A stretch of 64,000 bases of DNA, taken from the NCBI RefSeq assembly GCF_035046505.1, contig NC_089827.1, forward strand, positions 16,553,353-16,617,352. Reading direction: 5' to 3'. This DNA is from Tiliqua scincoides (Eukaryota > Chordata > Lepidosauria > Squamata > Scincidae). The first letter of the stretch is position 1. Every line of letters begins with the position of its first letter. Under the pieces are notes generated by a model that worked only from the letters and a program-made list of their open reading frames with translations, did no database searches and was not told the origin of the DNA. This document shows positions 22,756 through 34,616 of this stretch, in pieces. A program made the position numbers and the translations under genes.

Positions 22756-23131
22756 CAGTGGATCTTCTTTAGCCACTCAGATTCGGAACCCACGGGTTTG
22801 ACCTACCATGGGTTCCAAACCTATATCTGGAAGACCTCCCCAATGCAACCAGAAGTGCCTTCTGGTTGCATCCAGGAGGATTTCTGAATCCCATGGAGGT
22901 CCCTCCATGCCTCAGAAATCCCCCTGGAGGTGTTGGAAAGGCACTTCCAGTTTTTACAAACAACCAGAAGTGCCTTTCCAACACCTCTGGGTAGGCTTTC
23001 TGAGGCCCAGGGAGTCCACATGTGGCAGATACAGGCCTCAGAACACGTCTAGGTGTGACTTGAGGTCCTATTGAACTCCACCTGTGGATTCCATTATCCA
23101 TGGGTTTCAGTATCCTTGGGGAGTGGTCCAA
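22756..23131. mobile_element. Tigger-like element with internal hairpins
   Basis: Starts TACAGTGGATCTTC with a TA before it and contains 'ACCTACCATGGGTTCC' and 'GATTCCATTATCCATGGG' near the two ends, as in Tigger-type miniature elements. Inside, GGTGTTGGAAAGGCACTTCC (22929) is repeated inverted about 18 bp later, giving a strong stem. The right terminus is diverged. Confidence 0.5.
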
Positions 23132-24080
23132 GTTACCAAATCCCTTTGTAAGCTGCTGTCAGTCACCATCAAAGCCATTCAGGGCAGTGACGGCAACACA
23201 AAAGCACTTGCCAATTAGCATTTGCCAATCATCCTGCACTCCCTCCTGGGCCTGTTCACCCCCGTTCTGCCCTTCACTCACCCCAAAATGCCCCCTTGCT
23301 GCCCCTGAAATGCCCACCCACCACCATCTCCCAGCCCTTTCCAGTCAGCAAGCACCTGTGCATTGCCATCGCTGCCCCAAATGGCTCCAACAGCAACTGG
23401 AAGAAGGTAGTTGCAGCACCTGCTATACTTACCGCACCCCCCTCTGGCTACGCTACTGGACATGTCGCTTCTTCCACCCGCAGCACACATGCTTGCCTTC
23501 CTTGCCGCAGCACAAGCTCCAGGAGCTGTTTGTCACCCTGGCTGTCAGAATGGCATTGACGAGCTCTCATTTCCAATAGATAAACTCGCAAGGTGCTGCT
23601 CATTACTTCTTGCCATCAGTCGGAAGCCAATACATTTTTTTTAATGGCTGTACAGTACACAGACAGGTTCATTAGCAAAACATTTTTTTAAAAAATGTGA
23701 GTACAAGACAGACTCCAAAATATAATGTGAATAGCATGTTTAGCAGATTATTAGGAATGCTGATTATCCTTTAAAAAAAAAAAAAAACAAGCAGGCGGGA
23801 GAAAATATTTATGCTTGTCGGTGGGCTGAGTTTTTGGAGGAGCTTGTTCTTGCTTTTATCTGTGTCAGACAAGACACGTTCACAGGTGTCCTGATGCAAG
23901 ATGAATTTTAAGCAGCTTGACTGTACGCAGAGCAAGGCTGCCAGAGGAGTAGATCATCATGTCAGGAAATATGCATAGAGCACATCTCCATGGCTACTAC
24001 AGAAGCTCCAACAGGAAAATAATGACACGAAATTCTGGCTCTTGCAATCCCCTTTTTCACAACTCATAGCCCAATGCTAT
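23132..24080. other. Partial hAT-3 right end, then unique DNA
   Basis: 'TATACTTACCGCACCCCCC' followed by CTGGCTACGCTACTG (ends 23457) looks like a hAT-3 right end. 23460-24080 holds nothing recognised. Frames of up to 159 codons here overlap on several frames and lack motifs. Confidence 0.4.
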
Positions 24081-24085
24081 TCCCT

Positions 24086-24116
24086 TCCCCCCCCCCCCCC
24101 ACACACACACACACAC
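24086..24116. repeat. (C)n(AC)n low-complexity run
   Basis: A C run of about 14 is followed by eight AC units. Confidence 0.9.
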
Positions 24117-24129
24117 TATCCATCAATGC

Positions 24130-24642
24130 AGTGGCACCAAAATGGTGACTGCTGCATCCTATTGTGAGATCAGCCCTCTAGATCAGCCTCCGTGGCGCTG
24201 GCAGGTCAACCTGCACCTACGATAGCAAAATAGCAGTTGTAAGTCAATGTCACCCCATACCACAGTATCCGGTCTGGGAAGGAGGTTAGGACATCGGTGG
24301 TGCCACCATTGCCAATCCTAATCCTCCCAGGACCCAATCCACCCATGCCCCCTCCCCACCCTCCCTGCTCTGTTTCCCCCCCCCTCCCTACCTCCATTCT
24401 ACCCTCCCACCAGCCCCATCCGCCTCTCCCATCAACTTCCCTGCTCTGGCAATCAGGGCAACCATCACTGATGCTGGCAGGAAGACCCAGGCCTTCCCAA
24501 CAGTGTTCTGTGCAGCGCAACGAATGATGTGTTGCTGGAGCACCGTTCTCAACAGGCACAGACTGCTTTAAGGCACTGACTGCTTTACATCACTGTCTCA
24601 AGAGGCATGCCACCATTGGACGGTCAGGGAAAGATTGGGTCC
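24130..24642. repeat. MITE-D-like GC-rich repeat
   Basis: Pyrimidine-rich middle ('CCTCCCCACCCTCCCTGCTC') and a right end GATTGGGTCC resemble the MITE-D copies on the opposite strand. The left end is unclear. Confidence 0.4.
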
Positions 24643-25079
24643 TCCATTATATATTCTCTCCCTACAAAGTACTTGTTTTCCCAACTAACTGCCATTAAAG
24701 CCTGCCTTGCTAACAGTCAGAAAAGTTCTTTTTGAAGGTTGCTTAATTAACATGAATTCTTCAAGCTCATATTGATTTACAAACCAGTATAGTGCAATCA
24801 ATACTTTAAAAAAATGAATCTTAATTATAAAAATGAAGCACATGATACAAATACATGACCTTGTTAATACACTCACAGCCCAGTCCTATCAGACATTAAA
24901 TGATGTGCTTCTGGACCACCAGTGCAGAGGCCACAGAGGCTGAGCATGCAACAATGGGAAGAGGAGCGACCACGAACAATAGTGAGTTGTCTGGGGGATG
25001 GAACAGGATGGGGGACGAAGACGTGGGGTGTGAACAGGGAGGGAAGGTTGTCAGGAGCAGAAAGTGCGGCCCCCTGCGA

Positions 25080-25242
25080 GCATGAATGCATCTGCTGGCT
25101 TCCTGAATGCAGCAGTGGCCTTCAGATGGCCACAGAGACCATGGACAGCTGAGAACACACAGCGAATGGCATGATGTGGCAATCCTGCTGCCCACGGGTA
25201 AGCAGATCTGCAGGTAGCAAAGCTGTGAGTAGAGGGAACTGA
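25080..25242. repeat. Unclassified dispersed repeat, copy 2
   Basis: 'CTTCCTGAATGCAGCAG', 'GGCCACAGAGACCATG' and 'TGCAGGTAGCAAAGCTGTGA' parallel phrases in 14740-14885. Family unknown. Confidence 0.35.
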
Positions 25243-25368
<126 letters not shown>

Positions 25369-25399
25369 GCAAAAGCACTAAAACAACTTTCCTTCAAGA

Positions 25400-25747
25400 T
25401 AATAATAAAAATAATAATACAGGTATTTATATACTGCCTTTCTTGGTCTTTATTCAAGACTATTCAAGGCGGTTTACATAGGCAGGCTTATTTAAATCCC
25501 CGCAGGGATTTTTACAATTGAAAGAAGGCTCTATCTTTCAAGAGCCACAACAATTCAGATGTTTTGTTCTGATCTGGCCTCCATTCTGGCCTCCATCCTC
25601 CCACGCTCAGAGCAGATGGAATAGCTCGGCTTCAGCTTGTCAGCTGCTTCAAGGCCGCACGGTGCCAGTGGCCTTAAACTGGCGACCTTGTGGATGTTAT
25701 CTTCAGGCAAATGGAGGCTCTACCCTCTAGACCAGACCTCCTGCCCA
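25400..25747 (-). mobile_element. tRNA-derived SINE, minus strand
   Basis: Read in reverse it starts GGAGGTCTGGTCTAGAGGGT, giving an A-box-like TGGTCTAGAGGG. Next comes a B-box-like segment near CGCCAGTTTAAGGCC, and then the tail 'TAAACCGCCTTGAATAG...AAGGCAGTATATAAATACC' with an ATT-rich end. The copy at 36602-36953 is the same family, about 85-90 percent alike by eye. Confidence 0.8.
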
Positions 25748-25749
25748 GA

Positions 25750-26470
25750 TCACAGGGTCTAAGACTGAGTGGCGACAGGGGAGCAAGTTACTTGTCTGTG
25801 AGGATGTTTGCCCCATCTCTTGGTGCCACCTATGGCTACCCAGTGCAATCTTGTTGCCCCCCATGCATTCGCTGTATGAGAAAAACCATTTGAATTTGGT
25901 GACAAGCTAGTACCATTCACTTACTTTGAACACTAGCAGCATCCACTTCTAAAAAGTAGTGTTGGCCAGAAAACTGAAGTACGGCTTTCTTAAAGCAGCC
26001 AGACTATGCAGGTTGAGATTGCACCAGACCGGGGTCATCTTTGCATTATTAAGAATGCGCGCTTATGAATGAGAATGAAATCTTCCAGAATAACAGCTGA
26101 AGCGCACCATCAACTCCATTTTGCTACATCACCTGCTGCAGATGGAGAAGTGTACCAAGCATAAGAGGTTCACGGAAAGAAGTCAGTAAATTGCATGTAA
26201 TTAATAGCATAATCCAAAACAAGTGTCTGTGAATTGCAATCATAGGTAATTGTCTGCAAAAGTCTAAGTAGTGTCTTAATGATCCCAAGGCCATGGAGAA
26301 GCGGGGAAGTTAAACTGGATTTACTAGGCGAAGAAAAGGTGACTATGGATCATTATCTCAAGAAGTTTGGGAGTGTATTTTAATTTGGGGAGAAATGCAT
26401 TTGCCCCCCATAAATCTTTTTCAGAATCTGTCTATGCAAAGCCTATTTACTATGCATAGTAAGCTGCATA
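25750..26470. other. Unique DNA, no gene seen
   Basis: No recognised feature. Confidence 0.4.
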
Positions 26471-26478
26471 GCATAGTC

Positions 26479-26640
26479 CAGGAGTGTCAAACTCATTTCA
26501 TACCAAGGGCCGAATGGCATTCATGATGCCTGGGCCGGAAGTGATGTTTTTAGGCAGAAAGAAATGTCGTTGAACAGCTCATAACCAAAAGTAAGCACTT
26601 TTTCTCACTTAGAAATTCATTAGCTGCAAATGACAGAAGA
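26479..26640. mobile_element. hAT-4 (Charlie-like) fragment, one end
   Basis: CAGGAGTGTCAAACTCATTT opens a segment whose 'GCATTCATGATGCCTGGGCC' and 'AAGCACTTTTTCTCACTTAG' match the reverse of the copy at 45457-45917. The other end is not seen. Confidence 0.65.
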
Positions 26641-28300
26641 GAAGGATGGGATGCTTGCTTTGGCTGCTTTGTGCACCTCATTCACCTCTGGAGACTGAGA
26701 GAACAGGATACAGGAGGCCACTAGCACCTTCTTCTCCGGGGACAGCCCAGAGGAGACTGCCTTGCAGCATGCGGTGGCCACTTCCGGCTTCTCACCCCCA
26801 CCCCTTCTTCTGGGAGAACCCAGAAGTGACTGCCCCACACTGCCAAGGCAGTCACCTCTGGGCTCTCCCCAGAAGAGGAGACACTGGCAGCCTCGCACAT
26901 CCCATTCCCTCCCCTCTGGAGGTTCCAGAGCAGAAGGAATGAAGCGCACAAAGACTCCAGTGCCTCCATAACTAGGGCAGAGACTTGGGGCAGTCATGCG
27001 CTCCTGCTTGTTGGAGCACCGGGGGAAGGTGCCCCTCAGACTGCACCGCAGTTACTGCTCTGCTGAGGATCTTGAGAACTTTGGCAATGGGGTGGGATGC
27101 AGTGCAGAGAGGATATGTGAAAATGCAAAGGGAATCCTTAGTGGAGGCAGGGTGGCATTCAGTGCTTCCCCCCCCCTCCACAAACACGTCCTTCTCATGC
27201 TCACTAGATGAGCATTTTCACCTGGAATGAATATTCATATGGGTCCCAAATCCTTAGAAATCATTTCAGATGTGCCATTGCAAGGTCATTGCAGAGGTGT
27301 CCGTGTCAAGCTCAGCTCTCAGTAACTCTAATGGAAGATGCACCATTGCGCTAAGAGCGCATTGGCTCCATGTCACATGAATCAAAGAGGAGTTAATAAA
27401 ATGTCCAATTCAGGAAATGGAACAGAAAGATGAAAGAGGGTTTTCGTGTTTTTAAACAGTCACCTCAGAACATTAGTGAAGTCAACAGAAAGGAGAACAC
27501 TGGATAAAGATGTGGCTCCATACATCACCAATAACATCTGTGCTGTACACTTACGCATTACTGCGCCCTCCGGTTCTGTGCCACATCCTGATCGTACTGC
27601 TGATACAGTCAAACAGACCATCCATCATAAACTGCACAGCAGCGATTAATCCTCTGCCTTACAGAGTACAAAATGAGAGCTGATCAGGAATGTAGTTGAA
27701 GGGAAGAGAGCCGCACATCAGGACTATTCTGCAACAGGACTGGCAATGACATCAGCAGGAGTGCTCAGGTGCTGTCTTTGAAATGCTCTCAGAAGGAGCT
27801 TAGCTGAGAAGCACCAAGCTCACTAGGAGGCAAACTGAGAAATTTGCCTAGGGGCATATAGTAATATCTCTAGGCCGACATCTTTCCATAGGGCTACCTG
27901 AGAGAGACAGAATGCTATTCACATCACATTAAGGTTACAGTTCTATGCAAATTCACCTGGGAGTAAATTCTACTGAACACAGTACTGCTTCCCCCCCCCC
28001 CCAAGTATGAATAGGCAAGCACTCATGTTTCTTTTATATTTATTTAGGACATTTTAAAATCCAATTTTTTTCCATTTTTATACATTTGTTTTAAAACTAT
28101 TGAGATTCACTTCCAAGAGTTTGAGAGGAGCTACATTTCTAAAGAAAATGCAATATGTATCAAAGTAAAAGTAGATGGAGGTAGAAGAAAACACTCTCAG
28201 GATGAAATTTAGTGTTGATTTTGTTGCTGCTAATGTTTTAGTGGGGTGTGCCTATGAGGCTGTGACTATGGGGAGGGCATCATGATGAGCTCCTGCACTT
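26641..28300. other. Unclassified to unique DNA
   Basis: 26640-26980 is GC-rich with a local inverted relation between 'CAGAAGTGACTGCC' and 'GGCAGTCACCTCTGG' (26821-26865). 27000-28300 is mostly unique; 27836-27860 resembles a 'GGCAAACTGAG' DNA-element start and 27938-28002 a partial small palindromic element followed by a C run. No gene recognised. Confidence 0.4.
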
Positions 28301-28308
28301 TAAAATCC

Positions 28309-28443
28309 ACCACTGGTGCTGATTGACTCACTGACAGGGCTTCTGGCAAGCCTGGCTTTAGTGAAGAATAAAGCCTGGCTTTATTCTTCACTAAAACCAG
28401 GCTTGCCAGAAGCCCTGACAGTGAGTCAATCAGCACCAGTGGT
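28309..28443. repeat. 135-bp near-perfect palindrome
   Basis: The left arm from CCACTGGTGCTGATTGACTC (28310) is mirrored by the right arm ending at 28442. The centre is at 28376, with no insertions or deletions. Of 67 paired positions only two mismatch (28334 with 28418, 28356 with 28396). The central loop is seven bases or fewer. It could extrude as a cruciform or fold as a long RNA hairpin. It matches no repeat family named here. Confidence 0.97.
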
Positions 28444-28454
28444 ACAAACTAGAT

Positions 28455-28940
28455 TTACAGTCAAACCGTAATCAAATCCCTGCACGGCAGTGCAGCAGGG
28501 CTGATGCAGCCTCCTCCACCTCCAGTGCAGGAATTGGGGCTCCTGGGGGTCTCCTTGAGATAAAGGGACCTTCATCCTCTTACCCTGGGTAAAGCCCTAG
28601 CAGCTTCTATGGAGCTATTTGGATCAATGCCACCCTGCACATACTCGATCTTATCTGATCTTGGAAGCTAAGCAGGGTCAGGCCTGGTTAGTACTTGGAT
28701 GGGAGACCGCCTGGGAATACCGGGTGCTGTAGGCTTATACCATAGTCTTTCGAGACTGAAGGTTGCCAACCAGCCAGCAGCAGCTCTAAAGCTGGTGCAA
28801 ACTTGGCCCACCCTGTGTTGGGCTTTCAGGCTCGGGAGGGTAAATAGGACATGGTGGCAGCCTCTTCTACCATCCCCACTCTCCTCTCAAGGCTGATCTG
28901 CCCTGCACTCTTCCCAGAAAGTTGGGTAGGATTGGGCTCC
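28455..28940. repeat. MITE-D-like element split by a 5S-SINE
   Basis: Interior phrases around 28500-28600 and a right end GGTAGGATTGGGCTCC (to 28940) belong to the MITE-D type. The 5S-SINE at 28626-28776 lies inside it. Confidence 0.45.
28626..28776 (+). mobile_element. 5S rRNA-derived SINE
   Basis: 5S-like body with GGAAGCTAAGCAGGGTCAGG and GGGAGACCGCCTGGGAATAC, followed by the CTTTCGAGACTGAAGGTTGC tail. No clear flanking duplication. Nested in a MITE-D-like element, so younger than it. Confidence 0.87.
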
Positions 28941-28944
28941 TCTA

Positions 28945-31720
28945 GGTCTTTTGTTTCAAGGAGTTCTTACTGAAGCTACAACAGCAACTCTCTTCCTTAA
29001 TTTGCTGCAGGTACTAGAGGAAAAGCATGCTTCCTCTAGAAACTGAAACCTGCACATGGGAGAGACCTCTAGCTCAGTTGAGCAGTGATGTACAAAATGT
29101 AGGCCTTGTGGCATTGATTCTTTCTCGGAGCTGTTTTCTTATTTATAACTCTAGGGAACAGCATTGTATCCAAAACTACAGGGGCTTGACTATACAAACA
29201 AGAGTAACATTAAAAGTGGGAATTATGATTCCGTTCTCATTCCAACTTCTTTTGTCTCCAGGGGCAAACTACAGCATGGACCAAAGCTAGCTGCAAGTTT
29301 TTGCTGATAATTAGACAAGAGGCTATCATCAGTAGTTCCTCCCTTAATCATCTCCTACAACATATGAGTGAAGAAGAGAGAGCTGTGAAGAATGTGCATT
29401 CTCCTACCTCTGCAAAAACAAATAATAAAAAGTGGCTCAAACAAGAAAGGAAAGGAATTTCAAATTGAATTTTAGAACACAGCACATTAAAGCCATTGCA
29501 GCAAATTAACCCCAGATTTGGCTTACATTTGGAAAGGTTTGAATTTAAATAGAGGTCTTCACCTGGCACCAAAGGCAACCAGAAACCAGAGTAGACACAG
29601 GGAGCCAGAACCAAAATGATCTGCTCACCAGCTGCTAACCAAAGAAGGCCAGGAACTAGAGGACACCTGCAAACAGAGGCGTTCCTATCTCGCAGTGCTT
29701 ACCTTTGGTGGCATTCTAGAAGTTCAGGAGTGATAGTTATGTCATCACATAATCACGTCACTGCTAATTGCTTCTGGAGTGCCGCAATTTGAGGCAACCA
29801 GAGCCAAGGGTGGGCAGGAAGGCCCCAAGTGCAAAAAAAACCAATACGGAGCTCTGCCCAGTGGCACTGCGGTAAGGACCAGAGACTCAGACCAGGTGGG
29901 TGTCACCCCATGGAGTGTCACATTGGGGCAACCTATGCCAGTTGCACCCCCTTAGTAGCACTACTGTCTAGAAAAGAACAGTACATGTGGGCTTCTGAGA
30001 GGTTACTGGGCATCCATAGTGAAGTAAATCAGGAATGCTCAAGAAGCCTCAGGTGACGTTCTATTCCAAGGCAAGGCAGACCTGAGGAGGTCTTCCTAAC
30101 AGTATGTTCACAGAGAGAGAAAAAATGCCAAGATTTTTCCAGGGACTGCTTGGAGCCTGAGTGGCAGGACAGGGATTAAAGTGTGAAAAAGCTCTCAAGT
30201 TTATGCCTCTAATGGAGTAAACCGCTAGCTATGCCTCTAAAGACACTATGTACTGAAGCCATTGGCAATGTTCCCGGTGACTTTCATAAGAAACCGGATT
30301 TCATTCCTGCTCTTTTCTCTTCTCCCATTTATGTCTGACCACCTTGTTAAGTGTGATTTATAATGCTGGAGATTTTCATATAGGCAGACCTTCAATCTCC
30401 TCTGATGTCAAGCGATCCAATTAGGAAATCTCGTATCCGGCCTATCTCGCCAGCCCTTAAAATATCATGAAGAATTGTCCTCTTCTTTTTTTTCTTTTTT
30501 GGTTTTGGGTTTGCAGTAGAAATACAATATAGAGGGTTGGGTAACACGATGCACGTAGAGCAACAACTGAGTACAATTTCATTGAAGGAAAGCCTGCTCC
30601 TTATTCCATTTACATACTCAGGCAAGGCAAAAAAAACCATTCAAATGAAGTTATTTTATGCAGATTGGTCTTCTTTTAAAAGAAAGTTCTCTAATCTGCA
30701 CACTTATTAAACGTAATGGGATTTGCTGCAACAAATTATAGAATTATGATGGGAAGTACAAGCAGTAAATCACATTATAGGCAAAGAGATGGGCTGTTCT
30801 TGTTTATTTATTAACATGCTATCGGCAAGGGCAAAGGACTTGCAGTCAATCTTCTTCCAGATTTTTTTCCCCTTTAACAATTCCGATTTGCTAAAATATT
30901 TGGAAGGCCAACAAATTCATACCTGCTGCTGAGTGCTTAGAAGAACAGGAAAGAAGACTGCATTAATACATGCATTGAGATACAGATATATCTTCGTTTT
31001 GGATAGATCATACGCCAATCAGTTCCTGCCCCCTTTGCTGGGAAAATACAGATTTTCTCCAGCTGTCCGTACCGTTCCAAATCAAGCTAGTTTTAATTAG
31101 AGAACAGATTCTCAGTGCTTTTGCTTGCTGTTCCATTTCCACTGAAGTATTAAAAACCAGCGCGGTAGAAAAAAAAGATCTACAACCTTGGGAAATGAAT
31201 CAAATGCGGGTTATTACAATGTCAAATCGAAGAAGTACCGCAGATGGATGAAGGTGGGTTTTGATGTTTTTGAAGCGGCATCTCGAACACTGATCACCGA
31301 AGTGGAATAGAAGCAGCCCCATAACAAGGAGGAAAGGAAAGAGAAAATAAAACCAGCCACAGTTTTCCAGTTCAAAGTCACAGTCATTAGTGACTTTGTT
31401 GCTTTTCTGTTTTATGTTGGGACACCACGTCTGTCAATGGTGAGGAAATGAAGGGAGGGAAAGAAACACTGTCACCTGAAACAGTGGGGGGGAAAATGAG
31501 TTCTTCCAACACTCTCCATTCACAGAATAAGGCTCACATCCCAAACTCAATAGAAAGTGACACTCAATTTGGCAGCTTCTGGTGTGAGGGGCCCAAGAGA
31601 ATAACGCTGACTCGGTTGCATCAGACATACAATTCAAGTTCTGTCAGGGCGGAATTCACTTTGTTGACAAGTCATGAGCAGCCTGGGCTTTTGGCATAGG
31701 ATGCAATTTACATTCCCCTA
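28945..31720. other. Long mostly unique stretch, no gene seen
   Basis: A possible small hAT remnant lies at 29859-29966 (CAGTGGCACTGC ... GTAGCACTACTG, flanks not matching). 30240-31450 is AT-rich, apparently repeat-free and of the sort that often holds conserved non-coding elements. No exon with credible splice sites or motif was found. Confidence 0.4.
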
Positions 31721-31724
31721 TTCC

Positions 31725-32155
31725 GCGGTTATTACCTAGCAAAGGCGCGTACCTTGCCAAGCAATTTTCAGCATTAGGCTAATGCATCTGAACGCATCGT
31801 TCCAAATTGCTGGGACTAAAGCAGAGGATGTCGAAATAAGGGGCTTCACTTGTCGACAACACCTGGGATTTCATGGCGCACTTGGTCAAGGAAAGGTGGC
31901 AAGCAATTTGAGCATGTGACGATAGCTTGGAGAGGCGCCGGTGCCACGGTCTCACGCCAATGGGGATGCATTTCCACAGGTGCGTATTCCCGTAGCTTTG
32001 AGGGACCGAAAGCGCCTCACGGTCAGCATGGCAGTCATTTGTCAGAAGCTGTGAGGAAAATAGTTCATGACTCCCTTACGAGCAAGTGGGGCCTGTTTGA
32101 CAACAGCTCGAGGGAAGCCACCAGCTGCTGGAATTCTCGCTGCTGAGGCCCTGAG
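31725..32155. other. CpG-retaining unique patch
   Basis: Roughly 20 CpG dinucleotides fall within about 430 bp ('GGCGCGTACC', 'GAGGCGCCGGTGCC', 'GACCGAAAGCGCC'), far more than the surrounding DNA. It is not a recognised repeat. A 98-codon plus-strand frame (31850-32146) and two minus-strand frames overlap it without a known domain. It could be a regulatory element, a promoter-associated island or a recent unmethylated insertion. Confidence 0.45.
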
Positions 32156-32261
32156 GACTGCAAATGGGCGGGCTGAGACTTTTGCAAAGGCAGGCACAAG
32201 ATGGAGCAAAGGGAACGAATAGAATAGAGTAGTATAAAGTGAGGCAGGCCATGAAAATAAA

Positions 32262-33046
32262 GCAACCACATCTCATAAAGGGCACAGTGAAACTGGAAAA
32301 GGTGCAGGAGAGAGCAAACAAAATGATTAGTGGGCTGGGGCACCTCCCTTATGACGAAAGGCTACAGTACATGGGGCTCTTCAGACTAGAAAAAAAAAGT
32401 ACTTGAGGGGGGAAATGATTGAGATGTACAAAATTATGCCAGGATGGAAAAAATGTTCTTTTCCCTCTCAAACAAACCGGTAACAGGGGACATCCACTAA
32501 AACTGAGTGTTGGGAGAGTTAGAACAGTCAAAAGAAAATTCTCAGCGTGTAATTAATTTGTGGAACTCCTTGCCACAGGATGTGGTGCTGGCATCTGGCC
32601 TAGATACCTTTAAAAGGGATTGGACAGATTTGTAGAGGAAAAACCCATCACAGGTTACAAGCCATGATGGGTATGTGCAATTTCCTGGTTTTTGAAGTAG
32701 GCTACCTCAGAATACGAGGTAAAAGGGAGTAGCAACAGGATGCAGGTCTCTTATTGTCTTGTGTGCTCCCTGAGGGTTCAATCCTATCCAATTTTCCAGC
32801 ACTGGTGCAGCCACAATGCAGCCCCAAGGTAAGGGAACAAATGTTCCCATACCTTAATGGGTCCTCTGTGACTGCTGTCCCACCACAAAATGCAGTGCAT
32901 GCCCCATTGGCACAGCTGCACCGGCACTGGAAAATTGGATAGGATTGGGCCCTGAGGCATCTGGTGGGCCACTGTGAGACACAGGAAGCTGGACTAGATG
33001 GGCCTATGGCCTGATCCAGCAGGGATCTTCTTATGTTATGTTCTTA
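32262..33046 (+). mobile_element. CR1 LINE, 3' part, with nested MITE-B
   Basis: The start encodes a decayed reverse transcriptase carboxy end (HLIKGTVKLEKVQERANKM, then LPYDERLQYMGLFRLE), followed by the CR1 3' untranslated region and the terminus GATCCAGCAGGGATCTTCTT. The reading frame is broken. A MITE-B insertion at 32776-32949 splits the untranslated region. 5'-truncated like most CR1 copies. Confidence 0.9.
32776..32949. mobile_element. MITE-B inside CR1, perfect 8-bp flanks
   Basis: Inverted ends TTCAATCCTATCCAATTTTC and GAAAATTGGATAGGATTGGG enclose 174 bp. CCCTGAGG is duplicated exactly (32768-32775, 32950-32957), and the CR1 sequence reads through once the insert and one repeat are removed. 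The 8-bp duplication points to hAT-type mobilisation of MITE-B. Confidence 0.88.
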
Positions 33047-34610
33047 ACCAAAATCAAAATACCAGGGCTAATAACCAAACAGGAAGAACATTTGTCTCAC
33101 AACACAGCTAGCTCTTGGTATGAACAGGATGTCCCTTTGCCTTATGACAACAGAGGGAACACATTCAGCACTGAGATGGGACTGTTCCCAAGAAAGGAAA
33201 TGAGTTTTCTCACTCCTTAATAGCCAGTTAATGTCAGTTCCTTGATCTGCCCCCATAAAAGCTTGTGTTGAGAGAAGCAGCCAGATTTTGCATATGCTTA
33301 ACTACAAGCTCGAGATCCAGCCTTCTGCTGGAAGCCTCGCCACACTTATTTGGAAGTCACTACTGTTGAAGTCAGCGAGACTTAACTTCCAAGGAAATGT
33401 CTTTTGAATCAAGTTTTTATGGTACCATTACAAGCAGAAATGCTTTTGGCGTTTGTTATTACCGCCATATTGCAAACATTTATAGGGTACTAACTTTGTA
33501 CACAATAAAAGGCAAAGCTGTCCCAGCTGGAAGGATTCTAATCCTTGGTCAGTAATGAAAGATTATTGAAATGAAAGCTGTATTACGGTGGTCAGTTAAT
33601 AAGCCATTTCACTGGAGGGCAAATAGAGAGCATCATACAAGGATAGGAACAAAAATAAAAAATAAGGATCAAGCCACTAAGGCATCGTTCCTTCAAAATT
33701 ACACATGGCTCAGGCAATGCCACAAAGCTTCTTCTACTGTCACGTTCCCTTATCCTTGTACAGTCATTAGCTATGTACTTTTGGTTAATTGTGACATTAG
33801 CAGAATACAGCACAGTACTTCTGGTGGAGAAAAAAAATAGCTGTTAACCTATGAGTCATTCCTAAGCGGGCTTTTCTGGAAGATGGCAATGTCGGAAGAA
33901 GACACGGTGAATTCATGTCACATTCAACCCTGCGAGACCCTCTTAGCAACTGCCATTAAGAAGCATTGCTTTTCTGTTCTGCAGTGCATGCTTTCTGTTT
34001 ACATTATTCATTTCCTGCTTATAGTAGAAGTAAACATCCTGTACAGTATGTTAAGAAGCAGAAAGTCTCGACTCTTTGGGAGGCAAGGGGGAGGGAGGAA
34101 AAGCAGTGATTAATAATGGTACATACAGGTCCATCCACATGGGTATACAGGGTCATTCCTACTACAGACCTAAGTGACCTACAAGTACTTAGTGTTTCTA
34201 TATCGGTGACAAACATGACTTACATTTGTGACTTACAAAGCCATCTTCGGCCTCCTTCCTTCTGCACAGACGCTCTCATCACTCACTGTTCCTGAATTTC
34301 AGAAACTCTAAATGCTCTAAATGCTACCATGCTTCTAAGATTCTCAAATTCCTATCTGATGACCAGGGACCCTTATGACCTAGGACTGGGGTACCTTAGA
34401 GACTGCCATCTATTCCAGCCCCAAAGATAATCTGATGGGGCTCTGCTTCTAGTGCTGCTTTTCACAGAAGTTAGGAGATGATGGCAAAAAGCAGAACTTT
34501 TTCTGGGGTGGCACCACATCTGCAGAACTATGAGTTAAGAACCACCACCACCACCTTCAAGACACTCCAGCAGGGTCTGAAGTCATTTTTAGTTCAATTG
34601 GCATTTTGAA
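33047..34610. other. Unique DNA, no gene seen
   Basis: No recognised repeat or gene over about 1.5 kb. Confidence 0.4.
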
Positions 34611-34616
34611 TGTGAC

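Noticed and set aside
31850-32146. 98-codon frame in the CpG-rich patch
   Set aside because: No recognisable domain, and frames on the opposite strand are just as long. Kept as a regional finding, not as a gene.
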